64,000 nt of DNA from Lepidonotus clava (Eukaryota > Annelida > Polychaeta > Phyllodocida > Polynoidae), in the NCBI GenBank assembly GCA_936440205.1, contig OW387138.1, positions 55,133,526 through 55,197,525 of the forward strand, read 5' to 3'. Both the position numbers and the translations under genes were made by a program. This document shows, piece by piece, positions 54,817 through 64,000 of the stretch. The notes below the pieces were generated by a model. The model did no database searches. It was given only the letters and a program-made list of their open reading frames with translations, and had not been told where the DNA came from. Positions within the stretch are counted from its first letter, which is position 1; each line of letters starts with the position of its first letter.

Positions 54817-57800
54817 CCAGGTGTCGCTGGAGGAAAGATCAGTCTACACTATACTAGTAGTAGTATGCCGTGTCACCGTGTGATTGCATCAGTCCTTGTG
54901 GTTCTGGTATATAAAGCCCCCTCTCCGCGGGTTACTATCGTTGAGCCGCGACACTGGACTGGAAATGAATTGAACTGAGCCCCTCGTCGGTTCGAAACCC
55001 ACTAGATTCGTTGGGCCCGGCCTAGCATACGTTTGTCGTATCTCCAGTGTCACCATGACACTCACCACTTTTATGAGTTTTTACTATCGAAAAACCAGAA
55101 ACCAGATATATATATGTTGATAAGTTTGAGACATAAATCTGTGCGATTCAAAACAGGTCAATATTTTAGTCCTCTAAACATTGGCATTAAAGGGATTAAG
55201 AGGTGACTGTACAAGCGCCCCTTGATGTGAAAATTTCAATTCCTTAAATTTGCAAAATAATTTTTTAGGCATGAACATTGGTTAAATTAGAACTTATATC
55301 AATTTTAAAACAAATAGATGTAGCAGTAAAACACCAAATTTAAAGGTATATTGGTCTATGCTCACTAGCGCCACCTGGTTAGAAAAATACAATTTCTCAA
55401 AATTAAAGTAGTAAACTATCTACAGCTTGGAACAAAATGCCTCTTTTTATTCATAATGGTTTGGATAACTTATAATTTATAAGTTATAAAGGTTGGGTTA
55501 GGCCTGCATGTATTTGAAACCAGGAAATTATATTTAATATGAAATCAATACAAGGCCTTCACTCTACTTTTACCAATCCTACATGATATATGTAATGCCC
55601 ACTAACGGCCGCCCATTCACACCCCACATCACCCCGACATCATGTAACCCTATACTACCTATAAACAGATCAGACCGAGGGGGTACGAAGCCTGGGGGGG
55701 GGGGGGGGGGGAGGGGGGCGGGCACTGACTTGTTGGAGGGTACTCCCCACTGCCAAACTACCGTCACCGCTCCACAAAATAAAAGTGTGTCAATACCAGA
55801 AAATATACAGAAAACACCAAAATTGTTCAGGGTTTCGGCTTTGGCTGAGTCATCCCCGAGGTCTGTTCTTGTTTTATTCTATACAATAACCCTGGAAAAT
55901 AACCTATTAACCCATGAAGAGGGGATTAAAGCGGGGAAATAATTTTGGATTATGTCCCTGCAGGGAAATAACGCTGACCATATGCATTACCCCAAATTTG
56001 CTAGCGGGGAAGGACAGTGATGAAGGTATAGGCGCTACGAAGTTGGTATAGAATAAATTAAAATACTTATCCTCGAGCTCTTCATCCTGCACATGTACAG
56101 CCGCCTAGCTACCAACTGTATATCTATATGATAATGAGTTACATCGCAACCCTGCTCCACCCACCAGGGCACATTTTTTCACGTAACCGACAACGTGACC
56201 CTCAGTTTCGGAGCATGTGTTGCATTTTGTTATCAACAGGCCTAGGGTGAAGGCACATTGCGTCAGTTTCAAATTGAATGTACTCGAACCAGCACCCATT
56301 CACACATAAAACTTAGAGAAGAAACATCTGAGTCATGTCGACCCCTCCTCTGGAAACCCTGGAAAGTCCACATTCACCGGGACCCTCTCAGGAGGTCAAT
56401 CCTCCCGCGACAATCACTAAAGATTGTGAGACAAAAAATGTTCCAGAAGTGTCCCGGGTTTCATCAACCTCATCACAATCCTTGCCTATCCAACATGCAG
56501 CTGACACTAGGCCTCCTTTGAAAAGAAATCGCGTAACCGTTCATCCATACTGTCGCGCAATGAGCACCACCACCACGTATGATCGTAGGAGGTCTGTTCC
56601 CCTGGCCCGGGCTTCACTCTCTCCGCTCGTGCTGCGAGCATTATCAAGTCAGCTGGGAGACCATACCCATAGGAGTGGCCACCCATCCCCCCCTCCATCC
56701 AAGTGAGGTAAGAAAGAAACTCTTTTTTTTCAAACTCTTTTTTTCCAGCAACATCCCTGTAAAGCGTTAATTATCTAAGAAACCATTTCATCTTTCCTTT
56801 TCTGGTATAATTGCATTTTCAATAACCTACTACTTATTGATCTGCTGCTAACTTTTGATCCTAATTACATCTTTTCCCGGTACCTAGCAGCCTGTGCCAG
56901 AATTTACTTTCCTTCTCCATCTAGTGCTAATCACCTTCTATTTAATCATTTCAGTGGCGCCCGTCTTCTGAGATAGCGCTAGCTCTTCATAGTCAGGGCT
57001 TCCGAATTGATCAGAATATAGTTCTTCTGAACCTGGCTGGTCCTCGTCGACATCGCTTTGCAATTTTTCCTTTGGTCGCTACCTGGTGGACCAGGGCCAA
57101 GGGCGCATCCAGGAATATGTACAGGTGGGGGGGGGGGGGGTGAAGTTTCCCCTCCCCCCTCCCGTGATCGGCCCTTGATCATCAGTTCTGCGTGGTACAT
57201 TTGAATTCATTTACCTCATGAACTCTGTCAACGTACGTCATAGTACTAGTGTAAACAATTAATCGTAATAAAAGAAAGTATTCATGCGATTTAGTGCCTT
57301 TTATCATTTTTTTCTCATCAATCACTGCATTAACGGTCCCCTATACATGTGTGGTAATAAATAAAAGCCCTTAAAATGACCCATGGCCATCTAGATGTTT
57401 ATCAAAGAACTATAAATATTTAGAATTGAGGCATTTAGACTGTAAAAATGAGTGGGGCCGGGCCCTTCCCAGCCTCTTCCCTTAATCTTCCATGTTAGGT
57501 TTTTAGCCATCAGTGCCCAGAAACCAGGGTCCCCGACTTATAATTATTTTACCTACTAATATAATGGGGACATCCAGTCCTTTCTTGTTAAGCAAGTCGG
57601 TCTAGTCCTTATTGATAGTAATGTAATTGATAGACTTGAATAAAACTAGATTCGATATTGAGTAAGGTGAGCTGAATAAACTAGATTCGATTTGTGCATA
57701 ATACTGTGAAGTGTTTACCTAGTAATCACAGTGTTATTTTAAATTATCTTTGATTAATTATCGGCTCATGGGTTGTGTAAAGGGCAACCAAGTGGAGTCC

Positions 57801-58322
57801 TGCAACACTTCCAGCATGATAAGCCTACAAAAATGAAACTCGGTTGGCTAAAGACAGGTAATCGAGTGTAATTGATTGTAAAGGAATTGTCTTATCATCA
57901 AGGAATTCAAGTGAAATACTAACTTTATGGAAAAGGTCTTTATATAAGTTCAATTTCGATTACAAAGATTCCGAATATTATGCTTACATCCTGATATATT
58001 AAATCATATTATTAAACGATAAGAGTCTTTAGGCATTACTGTAGACTAAAAGTTTTAAGAACAATATACATATTCCATTCCATATGCCTTTCGACTTCAT
58101 CAGCGTTGTCATTTGCAGTAAATAGTGCCATCTTGTGTGAACTTTGCTGACAGCGTTAACCTTAATTACGTGACCCAAATTAGCGTTATCTTTCAAATAC
58201 TTGAAGTCAGAGCCATCTAGTGAGTAATTCAAAAGCCAGCTAGCATATACTTAATATCCTAATATGTACCGGGGACATCTGCCGGTCTATACATTAATAT
58301 AAGCAACTCCGTCCGCAGCCTG
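54817..58322. other. Repeat-rich flank, no confident gene
   Basis: Contains a TTAA-MITE-type end (55341-55380, GCGCCACCTGGT), G-homopolymer runs at ~55692 and ~57124, and one coding-like frame at 56335-56706 (123 aa, Ser/Thr/Pro-rich, MSTPPLETLESPHSPGPS..). It could be a first exon but has no domain and ends near a GTAAGA. If an older element was split by the 21-kb insertion, this would be its interior. Confidence 0.4.
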
Positions 58323-58711
58323 CAGTGGCGTACCCAGGGGGGGTTCCGAGGGTGTCTGGAACCCCCTCAGATTTCTCAAAGTTTATGTAATTTAATTACA
58401 AATTTAGGAAAATGTTATCAAAATATTTATCTGGAACCCCCTCATTTTTGCATGAAACCCGCTTGAAAAGGGGGGGGGGAGGGGGGGGGCGCGCTATTGA
58501 AATTTTTTTCTTCTTAATTACCTTTTGGACCAGTTTTACATTTAAAAAAATGTAAAATTGGCCCAAAAAAGGGGGGGTCGCGTGCCCCCGCGCCCCCCCC
58601 CCCCTCTAAATCCGCCACTGCTGATATACCTGGGGGTCCCCCCCCCCTCTAAATCCGCCACTGCTGATATACCTGGAACCCCCTCAGATTTTAGGGCTGG
58701 GTACGCCCCTG
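58323..58711. mobile_element. hAT-like MITE (CAGTGGCGTACCCAG ends) with nested relatives
   Basis: Begins CAGTGGCGTACCCAGGGGGG and ends GGGCTGGGTACGCCCCTG, inverted copies of each other. It is flanked by GCAGCCTG and GCAGGCCT, a near-match 8-bp duplication. It contains two internal CCCCTCTAAATCCGCCACTG ends of a related type, suggesting nested or tandem insertions. Confidence 0.65.
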
Positions 58712-59038
58712 GCAGGCCTCCAACTCTAGATCTGGTTGACAAAATATAAAATGCAAAAATATAAAATCAAAATTATTGTACTTTCTATAACAGAATCACT
58801 GCCTGTTGATAACTTGAAATTTCTTCACAATTATTGATTAGCCATGAATTTTGACTCATTCTATAAGACAAAGCACCTGCCGGGCTGAACGATATTTTAT
58901 TCAATATATGAGAAATCAGGATTTATTTTCCTAAAAAAAAAAGGTATTTCTGACTTGTCTATGGCGATGGCGAATTATTTAGGTCCTATATGCTATTTCT
59001 TCATCGAGCCCAAAGCAGACGGGGGGTTCCTACGTATA

Positions 59039-59214
59039 GGGGCCGTCCATAAATGATGTCACACTTTTTCAGGGTATTTTTAGGACCCACCCACCCCCCT
59101 GTCACGCTAAATTCTCTGATCTAAACATGAAAATAAGGCCTGTTTCAGGCGGTGTCACACTTTTCACCCTACCCACCCACCCCCTAGTGTGTGACATCAT
59201 TAATGGACGGCCCC
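59039..59214. mobile_element. 176-bp palindromic MITE, GGGGCCGTCCAT ends
   Basis: GGGGCCGTCCATAAATGATG..TCACAC and GTGTGACATCATTAATGGACGGCCCC form long inverted ends. ATA occurs on both sides (59036-59038 and 59215-59217), a possible 3-bp duplication as in Harbinger-type MITEs. Confidence 0.75.
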
Positions 59215-59598
59215 ATACCAAACGTTAACGACTATGAAACAGATCAATTTTCAAAAGGGGGGGCGTGCTATTTTGAAAATTTCCTCCTGCACCATAAAAT
59301 AATTAAGTGTAATGGTTATCCAGAGTATCCCCTTTGATAGGCATTTAATAGTGACATGGCTTGGCCATGGTAGGTATTTTGAGGTAGCACCTTGAGAATA
59401 AAATACTTTTAACATGCCGACTAAGTTCTTTAGAGCTGAGATTCTATGCTCCGAGAGGTGTACCTTGCCGCACTACCCATATTTGTAGACAAAGTATTCG
59501 TCCCTAAGCTGGATATTGCCATTCCTACACAGGGGAGGTGGTGGAGCAGGGGAGGGGATGCATCGCAGGCTAGCATATTTGATGCTTTTCCCTTAGGC

Positions 59599-59715
59599 TT
59601 AGGGCCTGCGCTCTTCTCTGGCATGGAGCCGCATGCTTTTGTTTTTAGAGGATTTAGACTTTTTCTTTTTTTGTGGTCTAGCTTTTCGGCCACGTTCTTG
59701 TCTGAATTTGGCCAT
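59599..59715 (-). CDS. Possible small basic peptide (38 aa)
   Basis: ATG at 59715 gives MAKFRQERGRKARPQKKKKS and a further Arg/Lys-rich part ending EERRP then stop. The strong basic composition is unusual for a random frame, yet there is no promoter or paralogue to support it. It may be the end of an older exon. Confidence 0.2.
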   Translation of the reverse strand: MAKFRQERGRKARPQKKKKSKSSKNKSMRLHAREERRP

Positions 59716-59889
59716 CATAATGCTGCAGAATTCTGTCAAATTGTATAATGTTGCATGGTTTTCAGTTCAGAAGAGCGCTTCCATGGTTAGGGCATTTGGA
59801 CGTCGCAGGCATGTGTGAGTCAGAGATATGTACATCGGTCTCTCTTTGGCAAGGGATCGGCAGTTGAATAAGTAATGAAACTCATGACA

Positions 59890-60364
59890 GGACATGACAG
59901 GTTTGACACAGGGACACAGGTCTATGATGACCGTGTCCAGCTGTTGGCCATCTTAGGCGGCACATTTCAACTAGCTTCTGTGTCAGGTCCCTCATAGGAG
60001 TACCTGTCGCGTTTCACACCGGGACACGCGTCTATGATGACCGCGTCCAGCTGTTGGCCATCTTAGGCGGCGCATGTCAACTAGCTTTTGTGTCAGGTCC
60101 CTCATAGGAGTACCGCGGCCCAAGTGGTTTCTTAACACTTCTTGACACGTGACGTAACAGGCCTCAAACGGGGCGGCGGTCATGGTGTCGCTCATACTCC
60201 TAGGACGTAACTTATGGTAACTTATGGTGTCGCTGAAACCCCTAGGACGTACGTAACTTATGGTAAAAGTCTTGCCTCATCGATAAAAAATCGCTTTCGC
60301 CAGATCATGTGTCCACAGGAGAGCCAGCCGGGGATGTATAAATACGGCGTGGCATATGGCTATA
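59890..60364 (+). promoter_or_regulatory. Promoter block of the decayed accessory paralogue, partly tandem-duplicated
   Basis: Matches 40390-40870, including GATGACCGYGTCCAGCTGTT, GTGTCAGGTCCCTCATAGGA and GATGTATAAATACGGCGTGG (TATA near 60335). A ~105-bp part is repeated in tandem (59899-60000 and 60006-60110). Confidence 0.7.
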
Positions 60365-62827
60365 GATCACTTCAACGCATCAACTGACTATCCTGACTCT
60401 GTCCTGTCCAACCCGAGTATCAGCCCGTGCAGGATGATCACCAGCAGCCCAAAATTGGGTGGCACGCAAATAACAGATCTTGATCTGTCTCCGGATCATT
60501 CCCCGTTCCCCATGGATGTGTCTCAGGTGACCAATATTGTTGACTAGAACCTGGAAGCGTCTGGCTCTTCATCCACCTCCGCCATTTCCAAACCATCCAT
60601 GCATATGGCCGATGTGTTGGCTAAGATGGATCGCCTGGAGGAGAAGTACCGAAAGGTCGAGTGTGAAGCGTCTGCGGTAAGAGCAAGGGCGGAAAAGTTG
60701 GCCATGATCCAGCAAGCCAAGCCTGGGCCTGCTCAAACATCCTTGGCATACGAACCGAAGCCGAGTAATGCTATAGCTGTAAGTTGCGAAATATGTTTCA
60801 ATGGCTCCTTATATTATAAAACTTTACATATTAAACATAGTCTTGGTTTATCAATTATCGACATATCATTTAGTAAGTAATCAAATTCCATCTTAAATAT
60901 ATTTACATTTCACTGCTTAATGCTTGGTTTCTTTTGTTGTCTCTAGTATTCTGTTCGTTCCGCTTACAAGGGCAGGTGCAGGGAAAACGCGGGCTTCAGG
61001 CTTACTCCTGGGTAGGTTCATGAATTCGAAGATCATATAACGTGATAACGTTGTGAACAGTGGAGACCTTAATATTGTTTTCAGTAAGGAACGGTAACCA
61101 TTGATGTAGTCTTAAAATATCGAATCCCGATTAGAACCTTTGCCATTCTAATCTAATTGGAGGGATAGAGCACGTGCACCCCAAGTGATGCCGTTCATGA
61201 CTTGAATACATATCATTACATTCCTACATTCAGGGCGGGGATGAACCATCCTCAAAACGCTGCGATTATCCAGGATTTGTTGATAACGTCAGCACCGGCG
61301 AAGATGCCCCAATACCCGAGGTATTAGGTAAGTCTGATCGGTAGCAAGTTTCCCTGTTAACTAATTACCTGTACAGGTACATGAGTGGATCACGCTCCTC
61401 CTATAGCTAGTCATCTTAATACCTAAATTCAGGTTATCGGAAAAAGTGTTGATATACCTATGTAAATGTTATAATTATGATGTAACTGTACTACTCGCTT
61501 GGCATATGCGTGTCCGTCACCATATAACCCAGGTAAATCAAAGATGACTTGGAGAGGTAATACAGGTATAATCAATAATTTATTAATAAAGGCTCACTCC
61601 CGGAGGAGATAATATTATACAAATAGGAAATGACAACTGTAGAACTAATATCATATACATTGAGTGTTACAAATGTAAAGTGTCACAGTGTAAAGTATGA
61701 CAACATAAGGTATTACAAAATATAAAGGGTCACAACAAATGTGACAGTGGCAGTCTCCCTTGATAAAAGGTCCTATCACAGTGTTTTCACACCTCTGAGT
61801 GTGTATCACAAAGAAGAAAGCTTAGGGCTAATACGCTTTGACACCAATGAAAAACCTTGTACAATAATTCCATACAATGTCAAAGTATTTCATATATATT
61901 TCATACACCATTCCTATAAAACGTTTTTGTCCTTTGAATTCATATAATTCAAACATAACATAAACCTAGTCTATTTCATAAATAGTACCGTGCTTTGATT
62001 TAACATGTAAGAACCCTTTATATCCTTTCTCAAGCAGTGGCTTGAATTTTAAGCAGATTTCAAATCATTATTTATAGTCGCTACCCAGACGTATTTCCGC
62101 ACTCAGCAAACCAGGGCGAGGCGAGAGCGGACCGGGGAGATCGAGGAGAAAAACAGAAAGGCTAACCTCCGTCACCATATAAACCATTTAAATCAATTTT
62201 GGTCCAAAGGGAATGCGCGCTCGTGCAGGCATTATTTCATGAAGCCCCGATCCTATTAAGCATGTACATTTCTTATAGTTGCCATCTCACAATTGAACTT
62301 ACACTTACTATTCGAGTGACCAATTGCAACGCTTGTTAATACTGCGCGGCACTATTTAAATTCCAGCAAGTAAGATCCAATGATAAACAACTTCTTTGTG
62401 TTTGATGTTGTTGGCCAAGTATGTCTTAACGATATTATATATTTAATAACTTTGCAGAAGATACAAAGACGGCACGTCGCACTGGACGAGCTTGTTCATC
62501 AGGAGTGGGACGAGGATAGGAGGTCGGCCATGAGGGCCGTCCTCACACCAGACTATACAAGTGATGAGGAGCGCGTCCTTGATGAACACTCCCAGCAATA
62601 CCACCGCCTCATCAAACCCCTGGTGTGGGAAAGTGACGCCCTCAGAGCCTAGAAAGCGCACCTAGACGACAAAGAGAACTCTGTTAGCACCACACGTCAG
62701 AAGGCCGTCCGATTAACTGTGGAGCGCTCCCCGACCTGCGACTCAGCACCAGAACGCCAACAGCCTCCTCCCGGCACCCCAGACTGGGCAGTGAAGCCTG
62801 CGTATCGGTCTGGGGGCGGCGATGCCT
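60365..62827 (+). pseudogene. Decayed paralogue of the accessory coiled-coil gene
   Basis: Follows the five-block layout of the 40.9-44.5 kb gene in order: a first block with ASTDYPDSVLSNPS and a coiled-coil segment (AKMDRLEEKYRKVECEA), then VRSAYKGRCREN, an AGMNHPQNAAII block, QTYFRTQQTRARRE, and a last block with RAVLTPDYTSDEERVLD, RLIKPLVWESDALRA and TPDWAVKPAYRSGG. It lacks most of the Ser/Thr/Pro repeat region and has a few breaks, so it is a fossil. It lies 5.5 kb outside the 21-kb element and represents an older or separate copy of the same element family. Confidence 0.75.
61385..62080. other. AT-rich intron-like sequence of the decayed paralogue
   Basis: No element ends found. Contains short CAC/TAAAG-type near-repeats (61660-61745, ACAAATGTAAAGTGTCACAG). 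The 68-codon frame at 61741 has no coding features. Confidence 0.4.
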
Positions 62828-63059
62828 AACACCCCAGCTGCTCAGAGATTCTCCCCGCCATTCAGCCATTTTGCCATAATTTGTTCAATTCGTTATATAT
62901 CCCCCCCCCACCTGTTCCATACCCCCACCCCCCTCCCCTCCCCTCCACCCGATCCCCTTCTCTCCCCCTCTTGCCCCCCCCCCTTCCCTGTCCAGCTTGC
63001 CCCCACCCCCAGAAAAAAAACCCATAAAAAACAACAACTCAAACAAAAAAACAACAAGC

Positions 63060-63230
63060 TATGTATAATACTGGTACCTGGGGCTGGGGCTGGGGCTGGG
63101 GCGGTGGCAGTGGCGGTGGTGGTGACGGTGGCGACGGTGGTGGTGACGGTACCTGGGGCTGGGGCTGGGGCTGGGGCGGTGGCGGTGGCGGTGGCGGTGG
63201 CAGCTGGGGCTGGGGGTCGGGCAGGAACAG
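63060..63230. repeat. GGGGCT / GGTGGC low-complexity array
   Basis: Strand-asymmetric G-rich array of GGGGCT hexamers and GGYGGY triplets; translations (GWGWGW, Pro-rich on the other strand) are artefacts. G-quadruplex potential. Confidence 0.9.
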
Positions 63231-63304
63231 CATGACCACCTCGGCCCCTGCGGGCGGTCGTACCAACCTATGAGAAAAAATACAAATTGACAAAATTACA
63301 ACAT

Positions 63305-63380
63305 ATTGCCTTTGCTTTGCTTCGAAATAAGGATATAACCCTAACCCTAACCCTAACCCTAACCCTATTGCCTTTGCTTT
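63305..63380. repeat. Interstitial telomeric tract flanked by a 14-bp direct repeat
   Basis: Five perfect AACCCT units (63337-63366), i.e. (TTAGGG)5 on the minus strand. ATTGCCTTTGCTTT occurs at 63305-63318 and again at 63367-63380. Confidence 0.95.
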
Positions 63381-63689
63381 CCACTGACTTTTAATTCTGC
63401 AGAGTATGTATAATAAGGGTGAGGTAACATGGCGTTACCTTTTCACAAGGAAAAAAAAGTTACACATGAAATGAATGGATCAGAATTGATTCTAATAATA
63501 ATTTATGGAATTCGAAGTTATATTTAGATAAATAATGGAGTGCTAACTATATATTATACTCACTGTACGCGCGGGGCTGCCCCGCTCACGACGAGAAACA
63601 CAATCCCCGGCCCCACCGGCTGGCTGTACACCAGGCCTCTGAAAATTGAATAGTGAAGCATCATTTTTTATGGGATAGCGGTTGCACAA

Positions 63690-63795
63690 GCTGCTAAGCC
63701 ACAAAATTGTTGCTAAGTGACAAAACATTTGTCACTTAGCGACTTCTTATGATGCTAAGCTACAAAGAGATGCTAAATGACAAAACATTAATTTT
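63690..63795. repeat. GCTAAGYNACAAA direct repeats with a perfect hairpin
   Basis: GCTAAGCCACAAAA, GCTAAGTGACAAAA, GCTAAGCTACAAA and GCTAAATGACAAAA occur at ~63693, 63712, 63753 and 63772. 63712-63740 is a perfect 13-bp stem (GCTAAGTGACAAA / TTTGTCACTTAGC) with a 3-base loop. Confidence 0.85.
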
Positions 63796-63844
63796 ATCGT
63801 CTAAATTATTTAAAATGGTCGTTTAATGGTCATAAAACCATGCA

Positions 63845-63910
63845 AGGAGGGGTATATAAGGGGCAGGGCCACCTAGGCCGGCCATTCAGCCTGAGACATT
63901 CTCCGACCTT
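63845..63910 (+). promoter_or_regulatory. Promoter-like sequence at the right edge
   Basis: GGGTATATAAGGGGCAGGG followed by a CATTCAGCCTGAGACATTC start-like region. Whatever it drives lies beyond the window or is interrupted by the CAGGGGCGGATCGAG MITE-type end at 63929. Confidence 0.4.
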
Positions 63911-64000
63911 CCCGTCCTTGCATTGTCCAGGGGCGGATCGAGTGGAGGAGGAGGTGGGGGGGTAGATTTTGCGCTAGGGAAGGTCGAGAGATCGAGTGAT

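Noticed and set aside
63060-63293. Pro-rich and Gly/Trp-rich frames
   Set aside because: Low-complexity G-rich array without coding support.

Overview
The window is eukaryotic, intron-containing DNA from a repeat-dense animal genome. I infer a marine invertebrate, possibly a lancelet-like or other non-vertebrate deuterostome. The evidence is an animal-type 18S rRNA segment, a TTAGGG-type telomeric tract, CR1/Jockey-like LINE pieces, Harbinger and Tnp2 transposases, and many small inverted-repeat elements. The species call is weak. There is one 200-base assembly gap (17509-17708). I found no complete, confidently named host gene: nearly everything recognisable is mobile or derived from mobile DNA.

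Layout. 1-7 kb holds two copies, in opposite orientation, of one multi-exon DDE-type transposase family: a broken one at 1.5-3.4 kb (minus) and a 5' half at 5.3-6.9 kb (plus). At 7.0-8.85 kb comes an rDNA spacer and the first ~1.1 kb of a decayed 18S gene, joined directly to a 5'-truncated LINE (8.85-10.6 kb). 11-17 kb is a mosaic of dispersed repeats, a MITE and a solo LTR. 17.8-18.9 kb is the 3' part of a Harbinger transposase. Facing it on the minus strand (29.05 to 19.8 kb) is a large multi-exon gene for a Lys/Ser-rich protein with an N-terminal zinc-finger-like motif; a second solo LTR lies inside it.

Main discovery. 33726-54813 has the anatomy of one complete ~21.1 kb CACTA/EnSpm-type transposon. 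It has ~355 bp terminal inverted repeats, about 98% identical, beginning CACGGG, and a 3-bp target duplication (CAA) on both sides. Inside are six genes: a baculovirus-F/errantivirus-like envelope glycoprotein (+), a single-pass membrane protein (-), a five-exon coiled-coil accessory protein (+), a second signal-peptide membrane protein (-), a four-exon Tnp2 transposase (+) and a five-exon small cysteine-rich zinc-finger protein (+). All six read as intact. No reverse transcriptase, integrase, DNA polymerase or capsid is visible, so this looks like a cut-and-paste DNA transposon that carries an envelope gene. I know of no described CACTA element with this cargo.

Relics of the same family surround it: a membrane-protein relative at 29.5-30.5 kb, a diverged terminus at 31649, and a decayed accessory gene at 60.4-62.8 kb. 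The 21-kb element may have inserted into an older relative. Genes in the element share compact TATA promoters roughly 40-120 bp upstream of the ATG, and each terminal repeat has its own inward-facing TATA box. The right end of the window has MITEs, an interstitial telomeric tract and a promoter-like sequence at the edge.
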